Shown here: positions 1 through 12,730 of the stretch, in pieces
Numbering within the stretch: position 1 is the first letter of the stretch
How the letters are laid out: every line of letters begins with the position of its first letter
Assembly (NCBI GenBank): GCA_021904315.1
Contig: CM038907.1
Coordinates: 20,033,223-20,097,222 of the forward strand
DNA from: Sphagnum magellanicum
Lineage: Eukaryota > Streptophyta > Sphagnopsida > Sphagnales > Sphagnaceae
DNA: 64,000 bases
Direction of reading: 5' to 3'
Made by a program: the position numbers and the translations under genes
The notes under the pieces: generated by a model
What the model saw: the letters and a program-made list of their open reading frames with translations, nothing else
Database searches by the model: none
What the model was told of the DNA's origin: nothing

Positions 1-2161
<2,161 letters not shown>

Positions 2162-4824
2162 ACTCTACCATTTTTCTGAACTCTCTATTTCTGAGGTGCC
2201 TGTTTGGTCCACCACATTGAATAACCATTCATCCTCTGCCATGGTTATCCACAATGAATGAATGCAGTCTTGGCTGACCATCTTGTTTTGATAATCAATA
2301 CAAGCATTAGCTGGATGTGTGATGCACTGTTATCTATTCAGAGATGTGTCTTTACCCACTCTGGAACTCCTTGACTGTAGCCTACACTTGTTGGTCATGG
2401 ACAAGTGTCCTATCTGATTTCAGTACAATCCTAATTCTCCTCCACAAACATGTTACTAATTCAAAAACATACAGTAATAATAGTCAAGAGCTATGTACAG
2501 TTGGTTACTTAAGTCCTGGGACTCACTGGGTACAATCACTGATAAATTGGGTCTGAGTACCTTCAAAGTAGCCTGGGGCATCATTGTCAGTTATTGACAC
2601 TGGGGTGCCAAAGCTGAAAGCTTTGGATGTCAGAAGTTTGCTTCAATAGGAAATGGTGCAAATATGTGTTTCAGATTTTCTAGTTTCAGTGATTTGAATG
2701 CAGTTGAGATAAAATGATTGGTAGGGAAGGGTAAACATACAGTTGAGATTTACTCTATGGTTTTTAGTTGTGAATACCAAACCTCAGTAAATTGCTGCAA
2801 TTGGCACCACAGAATGCCAGTATGGTGTCCTGACAGAGTGAGCAATACCATGGCCAGATTTTCCTTAGTGCTTTTGAGGGTACCAAATCTTTTCCATGTG
2901 AAGCATATGTATTTAAGGCAATTTCAGCTCCCTTGGTTCAAAGCCACAAAATCTGTAGTCACAGGATTGTCGTAGTACGAGTTCGCCCATTCTTTTTGAA
3001 TGGATCTGAAGCCCTAGCCTGAGTTTTAGCCTGAGTTTTAGGTGCCCTTCACATTTCTCGAAAGAAAAAGGTACTTCTCTCCAAATAGGATTCCTGGTAC
3101 AGCCAGAAAAATATGGGTTCCTCTTAGTTGAAATCCAGATAATACCATGGACTTTGTGAAAACAAAATAAAACCCCAAAGAATCTGGTTTGTTTTAAGTT
3201 TGAACTTGTGTTATTCATCATGTCAATGTTCTTGGTTCATCTTGATTCATGTATGCATAAAAATGTGATGGATAAAAATTGTCACTCTGTTATGAATAAA
3301 CTCTTCTTTCTTTATGAATTGGCATACTCCATTTGTCATTACTAGAGACAATCCTTAGTACTCTTTGCTCATTACTGAATTCTAACCTTCAAGCTTTTTT
3401 CTGATTGAACCTATGTATTAATTGTTTCACTAGCTTCACACATAAACATGAAGAACTGTACTGCTTAAGGTGAGGGTCTCCGTACTTAAATGCCACCACT
3501 TGGGCTGATAATTATGGCTGGCCAATGAGAAGCATTCAATTTTTATGTTGGACCTTGTTAACCCATTTTATAAGTGTAAATTTATAGGTTTAGAAAAATG
3601 ACAATGACAGTTAAAGAATCAATTAAAATGTGATTTCAGGGATCAATTGATGTTTGATGGAAGAGCTTGATACGGTTCTAAAAAGTTCTTTTGAGGGCTC
3701 CAAAATGAAATCTTATATTTACCAATCAAACAGATTCTTAAAAGTTATGACCTCTTGAAGTTTTGGTAGTTTAAACTTAAGAATTTCAACACTTCTGCTT
3801 TTGGGAGTTTTGGGAAAATGCCACTTTGATGTAGGTCACATGAAGAGCTGCAAAATATACTATGGTGAAAGTGGTGCCTCTCATAAGAGTCCAAGCCATG
3901 ATGAGTCCAATCTCAAAGTGGTTCAAAACTTAAAGAGTACCTACACTCCTTCACATAAAGTAAACATAATCACAAGTAACTGGAATCTTATAATTTTTCT
4001 TAGAGATAACAGATATACTCCCCTGCACTATATTTGCACCCGGATATATGGTCATGTTCACCCCATAATTCCTTAGATGCATGGGCAATTGACAATATTC
4101 ATCTTTCCCTACTGCATACATAAGATGCACTCAGATGAGTTTTACAAGTTTAGAGGGGAGATTCAGAGCAACAATGGGAAATGATGTTCACGGCCCAGTC
4201 CATTCTGCAAAAAACATTTTTTTCAATTCTTCAACCTTTTTGCAGCATCCATCTGAGTATCCAAAGTAATGTTTCAACCATATAGGCTTAGGTGCTAGAG
4301 CAGCTAATTTCCAGGGAGGTGGTGGAGGGCCCAATAATCTTGCGCGTCAGTCCAGACAGACTACTTCATATGTTGCCCAACTTGGGATTGTGCATACAAC
4401 CTCTAAAACAACAATTATGAGTATGCATGATGAAAAAAAACTTAACATTCATACCACAAAATGTTCAGCATCCATGGTTGTATCATGAACAGAATGAAGC
4501 AAATGGAGTATTTGTGTGCTTACACTGAGAAAGTTGCTTCATCAGTTGTGGCACTCTCAGGTTCCTGCAACACCAGAATTCCAGCTTGAGAGAAGGCCCA
4601 GTCGGCTGAGCCAGGAAAGATGCAAAACATAGTAGTGGCAGTTGAGTGCAACTTTGTGGTGATACTTGGACCAAGTACTCAAAAATACACTGAGGTTTTC
4701 ATGAGTAATGAGCAACATCTTACACCTTCCTGCTTGGATGAATATAAAGGAAGAAGCAAAAGGCAAAGACCATAACACACCTGAACATCTTTCTTTGAAA
4801 GAAACACTACTGTCAAGCAGGAAG
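2162..4824. other. Intergenic region between convergent genes
   Basis: It should hold the 3' UTRs of the NDUFV2-like gene (from 2162) and of the neuroguidin gene (below 4825, minus strand). No open frame here resembles a known family and there is no codon-like conservation to follow. A short direct repeat (cctgagttttag twice near 3018-3042) is visible. I see no RNA gene or mobile element. Confidence 0.6.
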
Positions 4825-7138
4825 TCAATCCTGTAACCTCTTTCTTTTGTGTTTCTTTTGCTTGCTATTCTGCTCTTCTGCACGGTTTATATCATCTGAC
4901 AAAATCTGCAATGCCAGACAAGTCAATCATTGAAGAAGATCCCATGTGTAACAACCTGATTACTTCCCAAGACAAATAGATACATTTATGAACTTCATCT
5001 CTATGTGTTTGATGGGAAATCTTTGGATGCTTTTTGGAACATCCTAGAGTTGAGCATTCCACTTGACAAAATGCAAGGACATCTGTGCTCATTCTAACAG
5101 TCATGTGAGTAGATGGAATAAATTAGCTTGGTAAGGGAAGCAAGACCAAATACTAGAAGCTGCCACACAACAAGATAGAGGCACAGACAACTCCTCAATT
5201 GAGGGATACAGAAAGAAAACAATACCCTGGGCTTTTTAGAAAATTGGCCTGCTTTAGCCATTTGAGAGTGTGCCCGTTGCTTTGAAAAATCCTTAATGAG
5301 ACTCCCCTTCACCTTCTCAGGTTGGGCATTATCCATACCCACTAGATCCCCAACATCATCTTCAAAATCATCCAGCATTCCTATCAACCTGGCAGGTAAG
5401 AATTCAGATAGGTGAGAATAATTCTAAAACATGCATTGTTGGTACTCAAAGTTTCTATATCTGGATCAGAATTATACCCATTCCGTGCTTGCTTGAGCTG
5501 CTTGACCTTTTTGCGATCAACCCTTGACAGAGGCACACGGGCAAAAAGCTCCTCCTCTTCTTGTGCCCTAGCTTCTAAACGTGCACGGTCTCGCTGCATT
5601 GCCTTGCTCTCTGTCGCCCCCACTACTTCACGCACCTGAATCATCCCACAATAGCACACCAAACAGTTTGCATTGATTTGATCAGAGCCTTAAGAGACAG
5701 CTGCTACAGGAATGAAGTTGACACTAAAGTCACTAAAGAAGTGCAGTTCACCAAGATAACTGGCTACAGCTCAATGAGATCAGGATGAGGTAAACTGACC
5801 TCTTCAGGTCGGCCTTCCACTTCATTTGCAAGTTCTTTAATAAAGGCACTGCGTGATGCTCGCCTCTGGATTTCCTTCTCTGCTCGAACTTTGGATCTTC
5901 TGTCTCGTGACCTTTCTTCTCCTTCCATGGCTGTTGGTGCTATCATAGGTGGACGATATACTCCCCCATCATCCTGTCCATGTGAAGACATTTGCAAGTG
6001 TACAATTATCCATAAATAATCCCTAGAAAAATATCTGGATTAGGTCAGTTTGCAGAAACTACCTTTACATTACATGTTCTGTCACATGGTAGAGTTCACT
6101 GCCAAAAGAAACTCAGAGAGGCCCAAGTTTATGAAATCACACCTCAGCCATTTGGTCCAGCTTTGAGACCAGTAGATTGGGATTAGGTCGATACATCAAA
6201 GCATCTTCTTTCTCACCATCCTTGCCCATAATCTCTGGGGCTTGCCTCTGACCAGCCTTGAGCAGCTTCTCCATTTGATACTGAAGCTTTTTGTCAATTG
6301 GCCGAATCTGCCAAGCCAGAAGGTGCAAATAGTATAGTAATAGAACTATGACCAGCTGAAGCACGTGGATAAAATTTTAGAGACAGAATCTTTGGTGAAA
6401 CTCGCAACAACAGGATTGCTGTCATGTCTGAATGGAATGCCCACCTTTTCCAAGAACAATTTGATTTCAACCAGACGGGAAATGACAGGGTGATCCTGTA
6501 CAGATTGAGCCTCTGCCTTGAGTAAAAGATAAAATACAATGCATTCACAGTAACTTAGCAGCATCAGATGCTTGACCTCCAAGTAGCTGATTCCATTTCC
6601 AGTTGCATACTGGCCTTCTTTCACCTTCACAACCATGGCAACAACCAACAGTATATATTTTCAGGAAGACAGGCAAATCATTCATGTTCACAACTGGCCT
6701 GCAGTTTGATATGGAAACAGCCTGTTATATTGCTTAGATTGCAGAGATTCAACAAGGAAACAGTGTTCAAGGTATTTAAGAACAAGGAATCACATGTTTC
6801 AGTATTATCCTCAACCCTTATGCAAGACCCTACCATGTCCACAAGAGGTTGAATTTTGCTTCGGATGTCGTCTAGACCATCCCGCATCTCCGTGATCAAT
6901 GTCAAAAGCTCTGGTCCATCACTGTCAGAAAACGGACTCACGTATTAACGTCCAACGACATCTAAAATCAGATTGTTACAGCTACAGGCTGCCAGCCTCT
7001 CTCTCTCTCTCTCTCTGTGCAAGTCTGAAACAAGAAGTTTCATACATACCTCAATACAACTTCCGTCTGCTCCTTCTCACTATCTCTGTTAGCATGCTCC
7101 TCTCCGTCAACACCAACAGTCGCCAATTCCGCCGCCAT
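4825..7138 (-). CDS. NGDN: Neuroguidin-like protein (Sas10/Utp3/C1D family), nucleolar ribosome-biogenesis factor
   Basis: Eight exons in transcript order: 7138-7050, 6921-6834, 6624-6445, 6307-6143, 5973-5800, 5635-5478, 5388-5226, 4905-4825 (stop TGA 4827-4825). They join without phase error to 365 aa. The Sas10/Utp3/C1D domain spans about residues 35-125: LLTLITEMRDGLDDIRSKI, then YLEVKHLMLLSYC, then HPVISRLVEIKLFLEK running into IRPIDKKLQYQMEKLL. RPNPNLLVSKL follows, then a charged helical region (EERSRDRRSKVRAEKEIQRR) and a basic C-terminus (KQKKHKRKR, residues 354-362), a likely nucleolar signal. Family members (human NGDN, yeast Lcp5) act with U3 snoRNP in 18S rRNA and 40S maturation. 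The start is the first ATG of the MAAELATVGV exon; the frame opens there and telo boxes lie 136-171 bp upstream. The intron-2 acceptor (ttgtgaag/gtg) is weak. The gene is head-to-head with the WDR74-like gene. Confidence 0.93.
6997..7016. repeat. (CT)n microsatellite in neuroguidin intron 1
   Basis: About ten CT dinucleotides; they read (AG)n on the transcribed strand, inside intron 1 about 35 bases downstream of the splice donor. No function is implied. Confidence 0.9.
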
Positions 7139-8177
7139 CTCTTCTGCAGTTCAATCTTTGAAGCTCATCAACTCCTTTTCCGCTGCAATATGCGTTGTGT
7201 TCGAGGCGTTAGTCGGCATCTTAGAGCATCACCACGCTCAAGAAGAACACACGGAGCCAAACACTTGTCCTCTAAACCCTAAAGCTTAAACCCTAAACCC
7301 TAAACCTAAGCTTACAACCCTAGAAACAACAACCACCAGCTGTGGTCGACTCTCCAGCGACCTGGTTTGTAGCGTGATAGGATTGTGGAAAAGTCTGGTA
7401 AGGGATGCGGTTTGAAGACAAGAAAGCTCGGAAGAGTTTCGATCCTGTCTGGAATCTGGCTCGTGTGCATCTGTGACATCCGGAACTAGGGCAACTCATC
7501 AATTGAGAAGCAGCAACCCATTTTCCCCTTGCAATTGAGGAGAGGACTCGACGACTCGACGTACTTTTTTGGGTTCGGTATTTTTCTTCAGCATTGGCCT
7601 CGAATGTTTTGTCATTCTATAGAAGAGATACTTAATCCTGATTTGTAAGCTGCGTGAGGCAGTTGTTGTAAACGTCGTAGTATCACAAATGTTGCATGTT
7701 TTGAAGGACTGCTCCCTGCTTGGTTCAATAGCACGGATGTTCACTGCCCATAACCTCTTTCTTGTGCTTCTGCGGGCTTATGAATCTTTATAGGAGGAGC
7801 AAGGAAGGGGGGCGCAATTGGGCAGCGAAATCACCTCAGTAAAGAAACACGGCCTCAGAAGGTCTCCATGTCTGAAAGGAGACAAAAGCCTCGAAGGGGT
7901 GGAGAAACAACGCAAGGTATATCTATCTAGGAGGGATTGCAGATTCTCTTACTTCCGAAGAGAGAATCTGATTTGATGTGTGGTTTCTGGAGTCTAGGGA
8001 CTTGCTCGATCTAGGTGAAAATTTATCCTTGTCATGGGAGATTTTAGGGGTTTGCAACCCCCCTGCATTTGTGAAGGTCCCTTTACTAGTGTGGGTTATT
8101 ATCTGGTTGCATTGTGCAGAGTAGGTACTGTTGTGCATGCTCCAGTGGGTGTTTGAATTTTGCTTCAGGCAGGAGCC
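7139..8177. promoter_or_regulatory. Divergent intergenic region shared by neuroguidin and WDR74 genes
   Basis: The 1,039 bp between the two start codons must contain both promoters and 5' UTRs. It is richer in G+C than the intergenic DNA elsewhere in the window. Telo-box motifs cluster toward the neuroguidin side. I cannot place transcription starts or a convincing TATA box. The small open frames inside it do not look conserved. Confidence 0.7.
7274..7309. promoter_or_regulatory. Telo-box cluster (AAACCCTAA)
   Basis: AAACCCTAA occurs at 7274-7282, 7288-7296 and 7295-7303, followed by a variant AAACCTAA at 7302-7309. In plants this motif is enriched near transcription starts of ribosomal-protein and ribosome-biogenesis genes. 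It fits both flanking genes. It lies 136-171 bp upstream of the neuroguidin ATG and about 870 bp upstream of the WDR74 ATG, so it more likely acts on the former or marks its start region. Confidence 0.7.
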
Positions 8178-11100
8178 ATGCCACGAACTAGTCAGGTGGA
8201 GCTGACAGGCTGCCCTCCATTCCGTGCTCTGTGCTTTGATAATCTGGGCCTGATTAAAGGTTCTGTTTCTGTCTGTCTTTCTTTGTTATAAGACCAACAA
8301 TGTTGCACATGGATGCACCCTTTCATGCTCTCATGTCTTCATGCAAGGGATAACCTGTTGTATATGACTGATTCTATTGCAGTATTTAGAATATGTTGGG
8401 GGTAGAAGGAATCTACTTCCTGTGTCCTGCATGAAGGGACTAAGGTGGAGTCTAAACAACTGCTTTTCCAGGGACTTCCCTCTGCAGATAGACCCTATCA
8501 CACTTGATATTCCTGGAGGTGAACCCTATTCTAAACTGTTTTGGCTGTGGATTGAATGGTCTCAGTGGTGGAAGCTCAGCCTGATAAAGGAGCTCCACAA
8601 GTTGTTGCACGCTGGGGTCACCCTGACTCACAACAAGCTGCAGTCTGCACTTCCCTTTCAGGCGATACTTATCCGGTAATTCCATCATTAGTAAGACATG
8701 GAGTCTCTTTCAAAGTTATGTGTATGTGTATCCACCTTCCAAAAGCTGATAATTTTCCAGAGACTGTGAGGAACCTCCAGTTCTATCCACTAGGTCTGCA
8801 TCTTTGGCTTTCCAATCAACATCAAGAGTCATGTTTGATTTCGGTTTGACCAATGGAATGGTTTCAATATCATTGACCCCTGTACTCACCCAGGCCTTGT
8901 GTTGTAACTATGTGCAGAGCCTTGCTTTGGCAAGAAAAAATGGGAGGGTAAGATTTTTGCTTCCTTTTTGGGTATCAGTTTATGTCCTTGACCTGCCTGT
9001 GTCAATCCAAACTCCTCAGTTCCTGAGATATGAACACTTTCCTTATGAGAAGAGTGTTGATTTCAGCCTGGAGATCTGGTGCTCATGGGTCCACAGTAAT
9101 TGTGGTTGGGACTGAACAGGTGGAAATTATTGATCCAGCGTCTGGAGCTCACCGGATGGAACTTGGAGTGCCAACTAAAGCCGATATACCAAATGATAGA
9201 AGCGGAGGGCAAGAAGATGCAAGTGATGTAGTCTGTGGGCTGCATTTGTTCAAGGAAAGCAGCTCTGGGTAAGCTAATTTTTTTAGTTATAATTTTTCTG
9301 TTGTGTTGCGAGTTCTCTTTATTCATTTGGCTTTGGTATTGTCTTGTTTCTCTTGACCCACGTATTTTGTTGCTCAAGATTTACAGCAGAGTACCATGTT
9401 TCTGTTTTCTAATCTTTGAACTGCTGATGCATTGACCTATACACTAAAATCCCCATGCTAATGTTTAAATGGCCACAATGTATAATTTAACCAACTTTTT
9501 TGTGCCTGTTTTTCTTTTGTTGCCTTGCCTGTTCTTAGTCTTTCCCTGTTCTTTTCCCTTTCTGTCTTTCTTTGTTTCTTTGTCTCGTCTTTTTTGTGGG
9601 GTCTGTGCTAGCCAGTAGTATGGCTGAGTCTTCCCGTTGCTTCCAGAATTGCAGCAGAAACTCAGTCCGTAGGATGGTGCTTGTCACTGGCCTTTACCCA
9701 CTGTAGGGAGCTGATGAAGTCAGTGGGGAAGTTGTGATAGTTAAGTCACTATTATACATACTACTGTTGATGGTTCCTGAACAGGTGTGAGACTGGCACT
9801 TTTGTTCATACCGGTGTGTGTTTTTCGTTTTTTGTTTGTTTTTTTGTCTCCCCTTGTTTGGTTCTTTCTGTGGCTTCCTGAGGAAGTGTTAACCTTGCTG
9901 TTTCTTCTTCATCATGAGAATGGAGATTTCTCTATTCTTATGAAAGATATTGCCTGTTGAACAGAGGTAAGTCAGTCTTGACTTGCACAGAGAAGGGGTT
10001 GGCAGCTATTCAAAGGGTTCCTGATCAGATCAAAGGAGAAGCTACAGACTCTGAGCTTTTGATTGCCAACTGGAGCATAAGTGAGTCAGGATGTGTGCTG
10101 TGCCTACGGGTGGACACCACTGAACAGCATGCTGCTTTTGGAGGGTATGAATATTGCAATTGTTCTAGAGATTATTTGTGAAACTTTGTGTGCCTGTGAA
10201 ACATAGTGCCTGGGACATGAGATAGAGCAATTGGACCTTGACCTGCAATTTCTTCAACACACTTTAAGTTTATTTGTACTTGAGACTTATTATCTGTTTA
10301 GGGCCTGATAGATGGGACGTGTTTTTTTGGTGAAAAGGAACTTTTCCTGCTTCTCACACATCTTTTGACATCATCATAGTTGGCAATGACTTTCAAGTAT
10401 TTTTGTCCTTGTTTACAGGAGAGGCTTAGATGTGAATCTCTGGGATGTTGAAAAGTGCTCCCGATTGTGGACTGCCAAAAGTGTAAGTTCCTTTTTGCTG
10501 GAGTATCATCTGCTTTTTGGTGCTTATTAAGTGTTCTCTGCTTGGGTCTCTTTGTGGTGGCATTGAAATTCTGATGTATTCAATGTTGATTGTACAGCCA
10601 AGACGTGATAACCTGGGGTTAATAGCACCACCTTATGTTACTTCCTTGACATTCTTATCTAATGAGGATCACCGCAAGCTTGTTGTTGGAACTGGCCATC
10701 ACCAGGTTTGCATCAACCATTACCTTCTGTGAAATGATCCTCATGGGTAGGTCTAAGGCTGTTGCATCATGAAAAGAGCAAAATGTCATTAAAAACTCAA
10801 GAAGTTCATTAAGTTTTAGGATGCTTAAGGTCACTGGTTGTTCTGCTGCAGGTCCGGCTCTATGATGTGGGAGGACAGCGAAGGCCAGTGTTGGCGTTCA
10901 ATTTTGGAGAGTCACCAATCAGGGCCCTTGCAGCAGATGCAGATGGGTACTCTGTTTATGTTGGAACTGGAGCTGGGGACTTGGCATGCTTTGACATGCG
11001 AACAGGTAACCTTTGCTTAGATTGCAGCATATGGCACCAGACTGTAGAAGCAAATCATGCAAGGTTACAATGACTTCAATTCTGATGAGCAGCTAGTCTG

Positions 11101-12730
11101 AAGGCACGGGGTTACAGCCTTCAGATGTTATTTTGTTATTCTTGTTTATTGGGGAAGAAGCTGGTTGACAAATGACATGAAGACTCATGTTTATGAGTAT
11201 CTCTCCTTCAGATGAAATATACAGGGGCAAGGTTCAAGCCTGTTCCATTGTTCATCAGATCAGGCTATGTGGCAACATCAGCAGTAGCTGTTAATCTATC
11301 TTCTTGCAAGAAGCTGGTCTTGAGTAAGTGTGGGGTGGGTGCTCGGTTAAATATTTTGTTTTGTCCATAATGCAGGTCAAAATCTGGGGGCTTTCAAGGG
11401 CAAGGTTGCTGGGAGTATCCGATCTGTGGTTCGGCATCCAACTCTTCCTATTATTGCATCATGTGGTAAGATATGGATATTGCCTCCCTACCTCTTCCCC
11501 TTCCTCTGTGGTTTCCTGCTACTCCTTTGTTCAGCTTTGTCAAAGTGAGTGGTGGGTTTGCAATTGCGAGCTGATTTTATAACGTTGTGTGGCAGTACTG
11601 CCTTGCTCTCTTTCTTTCTCCTTCCATTATATAGCATGTGAAGCTAGTTTGCAGCTAATCACTCCAGATCTTCTTCAGGACTTGATCGATACCTGAGGAT
11701 ACACCATTCTAAGACGAGGCAGCTTCTTGCATCAGTAAGTTGTACCCTCTTCTTCAAAGGTCATGTTATTGTACCACATTCTGGTCAAATTGCTTGAATG
11801 CAGGAGGCATCATTCCTGTGTTCTATCTTGCCAAACTCTTTTTTCTGCTTCAGAGCATTGAGTAAAAATTGGACTTCTATTATGCATGGCAGGTCTTCCT
11901 GAAGCAGCAGTTGGTGAGCATGGTATTTGACACGAGTGCACTACCTCAGGAACCTGCGAAAACAGGTTTGTTGCCAAGCTTTACTCATGCTGGTCTCAAT
12001 TTGGAGATTCAATGCATACAGTATAGATTTTACTTTTGGTTGGGTGTGAGTTAAGTTCTGAATTTTCATTCATTGGTGTGGGACAACTGTAAGACATGTT
12101 ATACATACAAATATGGTGGAAAATTAAGGTTTCCTCTGTAGAAGCCAGGTATAAGGACCAGGGAACATGTGTGTTTGAAATGCATGCGAAGCATCAACTC
12201 TATGGACTAAGTATTCTGATGAAAGACTGTATGTCTGCCCTGAGCCAGTACTGGATTGACATAAGAAACTAAGGGGTGTTTGAAATGCACGTGAAGTGTC
12301 AACTCTATGGATAAAGTATTCTGATGAAAGACTGCATGTCTGTTGTGAGTGAGTATTGGATTGACATAAGAAAATAACGTTGTGGATGGTTTAGTTCTCT
12401 TTCAACTACTTGTTTAATTTCCAGCCTCTTTTGTAAATCCTTGGGGTGTTGTATCTCCCTGCTTGTGTAGTGGTGCTGTCATCTCACTCAGACTTGTTGC
12501 TTTTACCATTGCAGCAATGCTTGTTTTACTTAGGAGTGGAAATGGTTGCAGATGCCATTGTGCCCCAGGAAAAGAGTGCCTTCAATGATGGCAGAGATGA
12601 TCTGGAAAACTCAATTTTGCACAAAGTTAACAGTTCAAAGGTGAGGAAACATACAACATTCAAAGAAATCACATCACTTGCAGTATCCAAGAAGCCACGG
12701 AAATCAAAGAGTAGTGAGCCGCAGGATTAG
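8178..12730 (+). CDS. WDR74: WDR74-like WD40-repeat ribosome-biogenesis protein
   Basis: Twelve exons: 8178-8259, 8566-8675, 8918-8947, 9120-9268, 9965-10144, 10419-10482, 10598-10705, 10852-11005, 11376-11465, 11679-11734, 11893-11965, 12534-12730 (stop TAG). The sum is 1,293 nt, 430 aa, with every phase matching. The N-terminus MPRTSQVELTGCPPFRAL and the segments LIKVVEAQ, SLALARKNGRVEIIDP, FGGRGLDVNLWDVEKC, LVVGTGHHQVRLYD, GAGDLACFDMRTG, SIRSVVRHP and IASCGLDRYLRIH follow the plant WDR74-like protein in order and make up the WD40 propeller (about residues 1-350). The C-terminal tail is low-complexity and basic (KKPRKSKS near the end), a likely nuclear signal. WDR74 (yeast Nsa1) is a pre-60S assembly factor that works with the AAA-ATPase NVL/Rix7. 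All introns are GT-AG; exon 3 is only 30 nt. The last acceptor (cttag/g) was chosen because it keeps phase. Confidence 0.95.
12171..12378 (+). repeat. 105-bp tandem duplication in WDR74 intron 11
   Basis: A unit beginning gtgtttgaaatgca occurs at 12171-12275 and again from 12276 to about 12378. The copies differ by scattered substitutions (for example gcatgcgaagcatc versus gcacgtgaagtgtc). It lies inside the 568-bp intron 11966-12533. Confidence 0.9.

Noticed and set aside
3801-4076. 91-codon plus-strand frame between the first two genes
   Set aside because: No family resemblance and no splice partners; likely chance.
7274-7309. True telomere end or interstitial telomeric array
   Set aside because: Only a few CCCTAAA units beside a gene start; telo-box promoter motif is the better reading.
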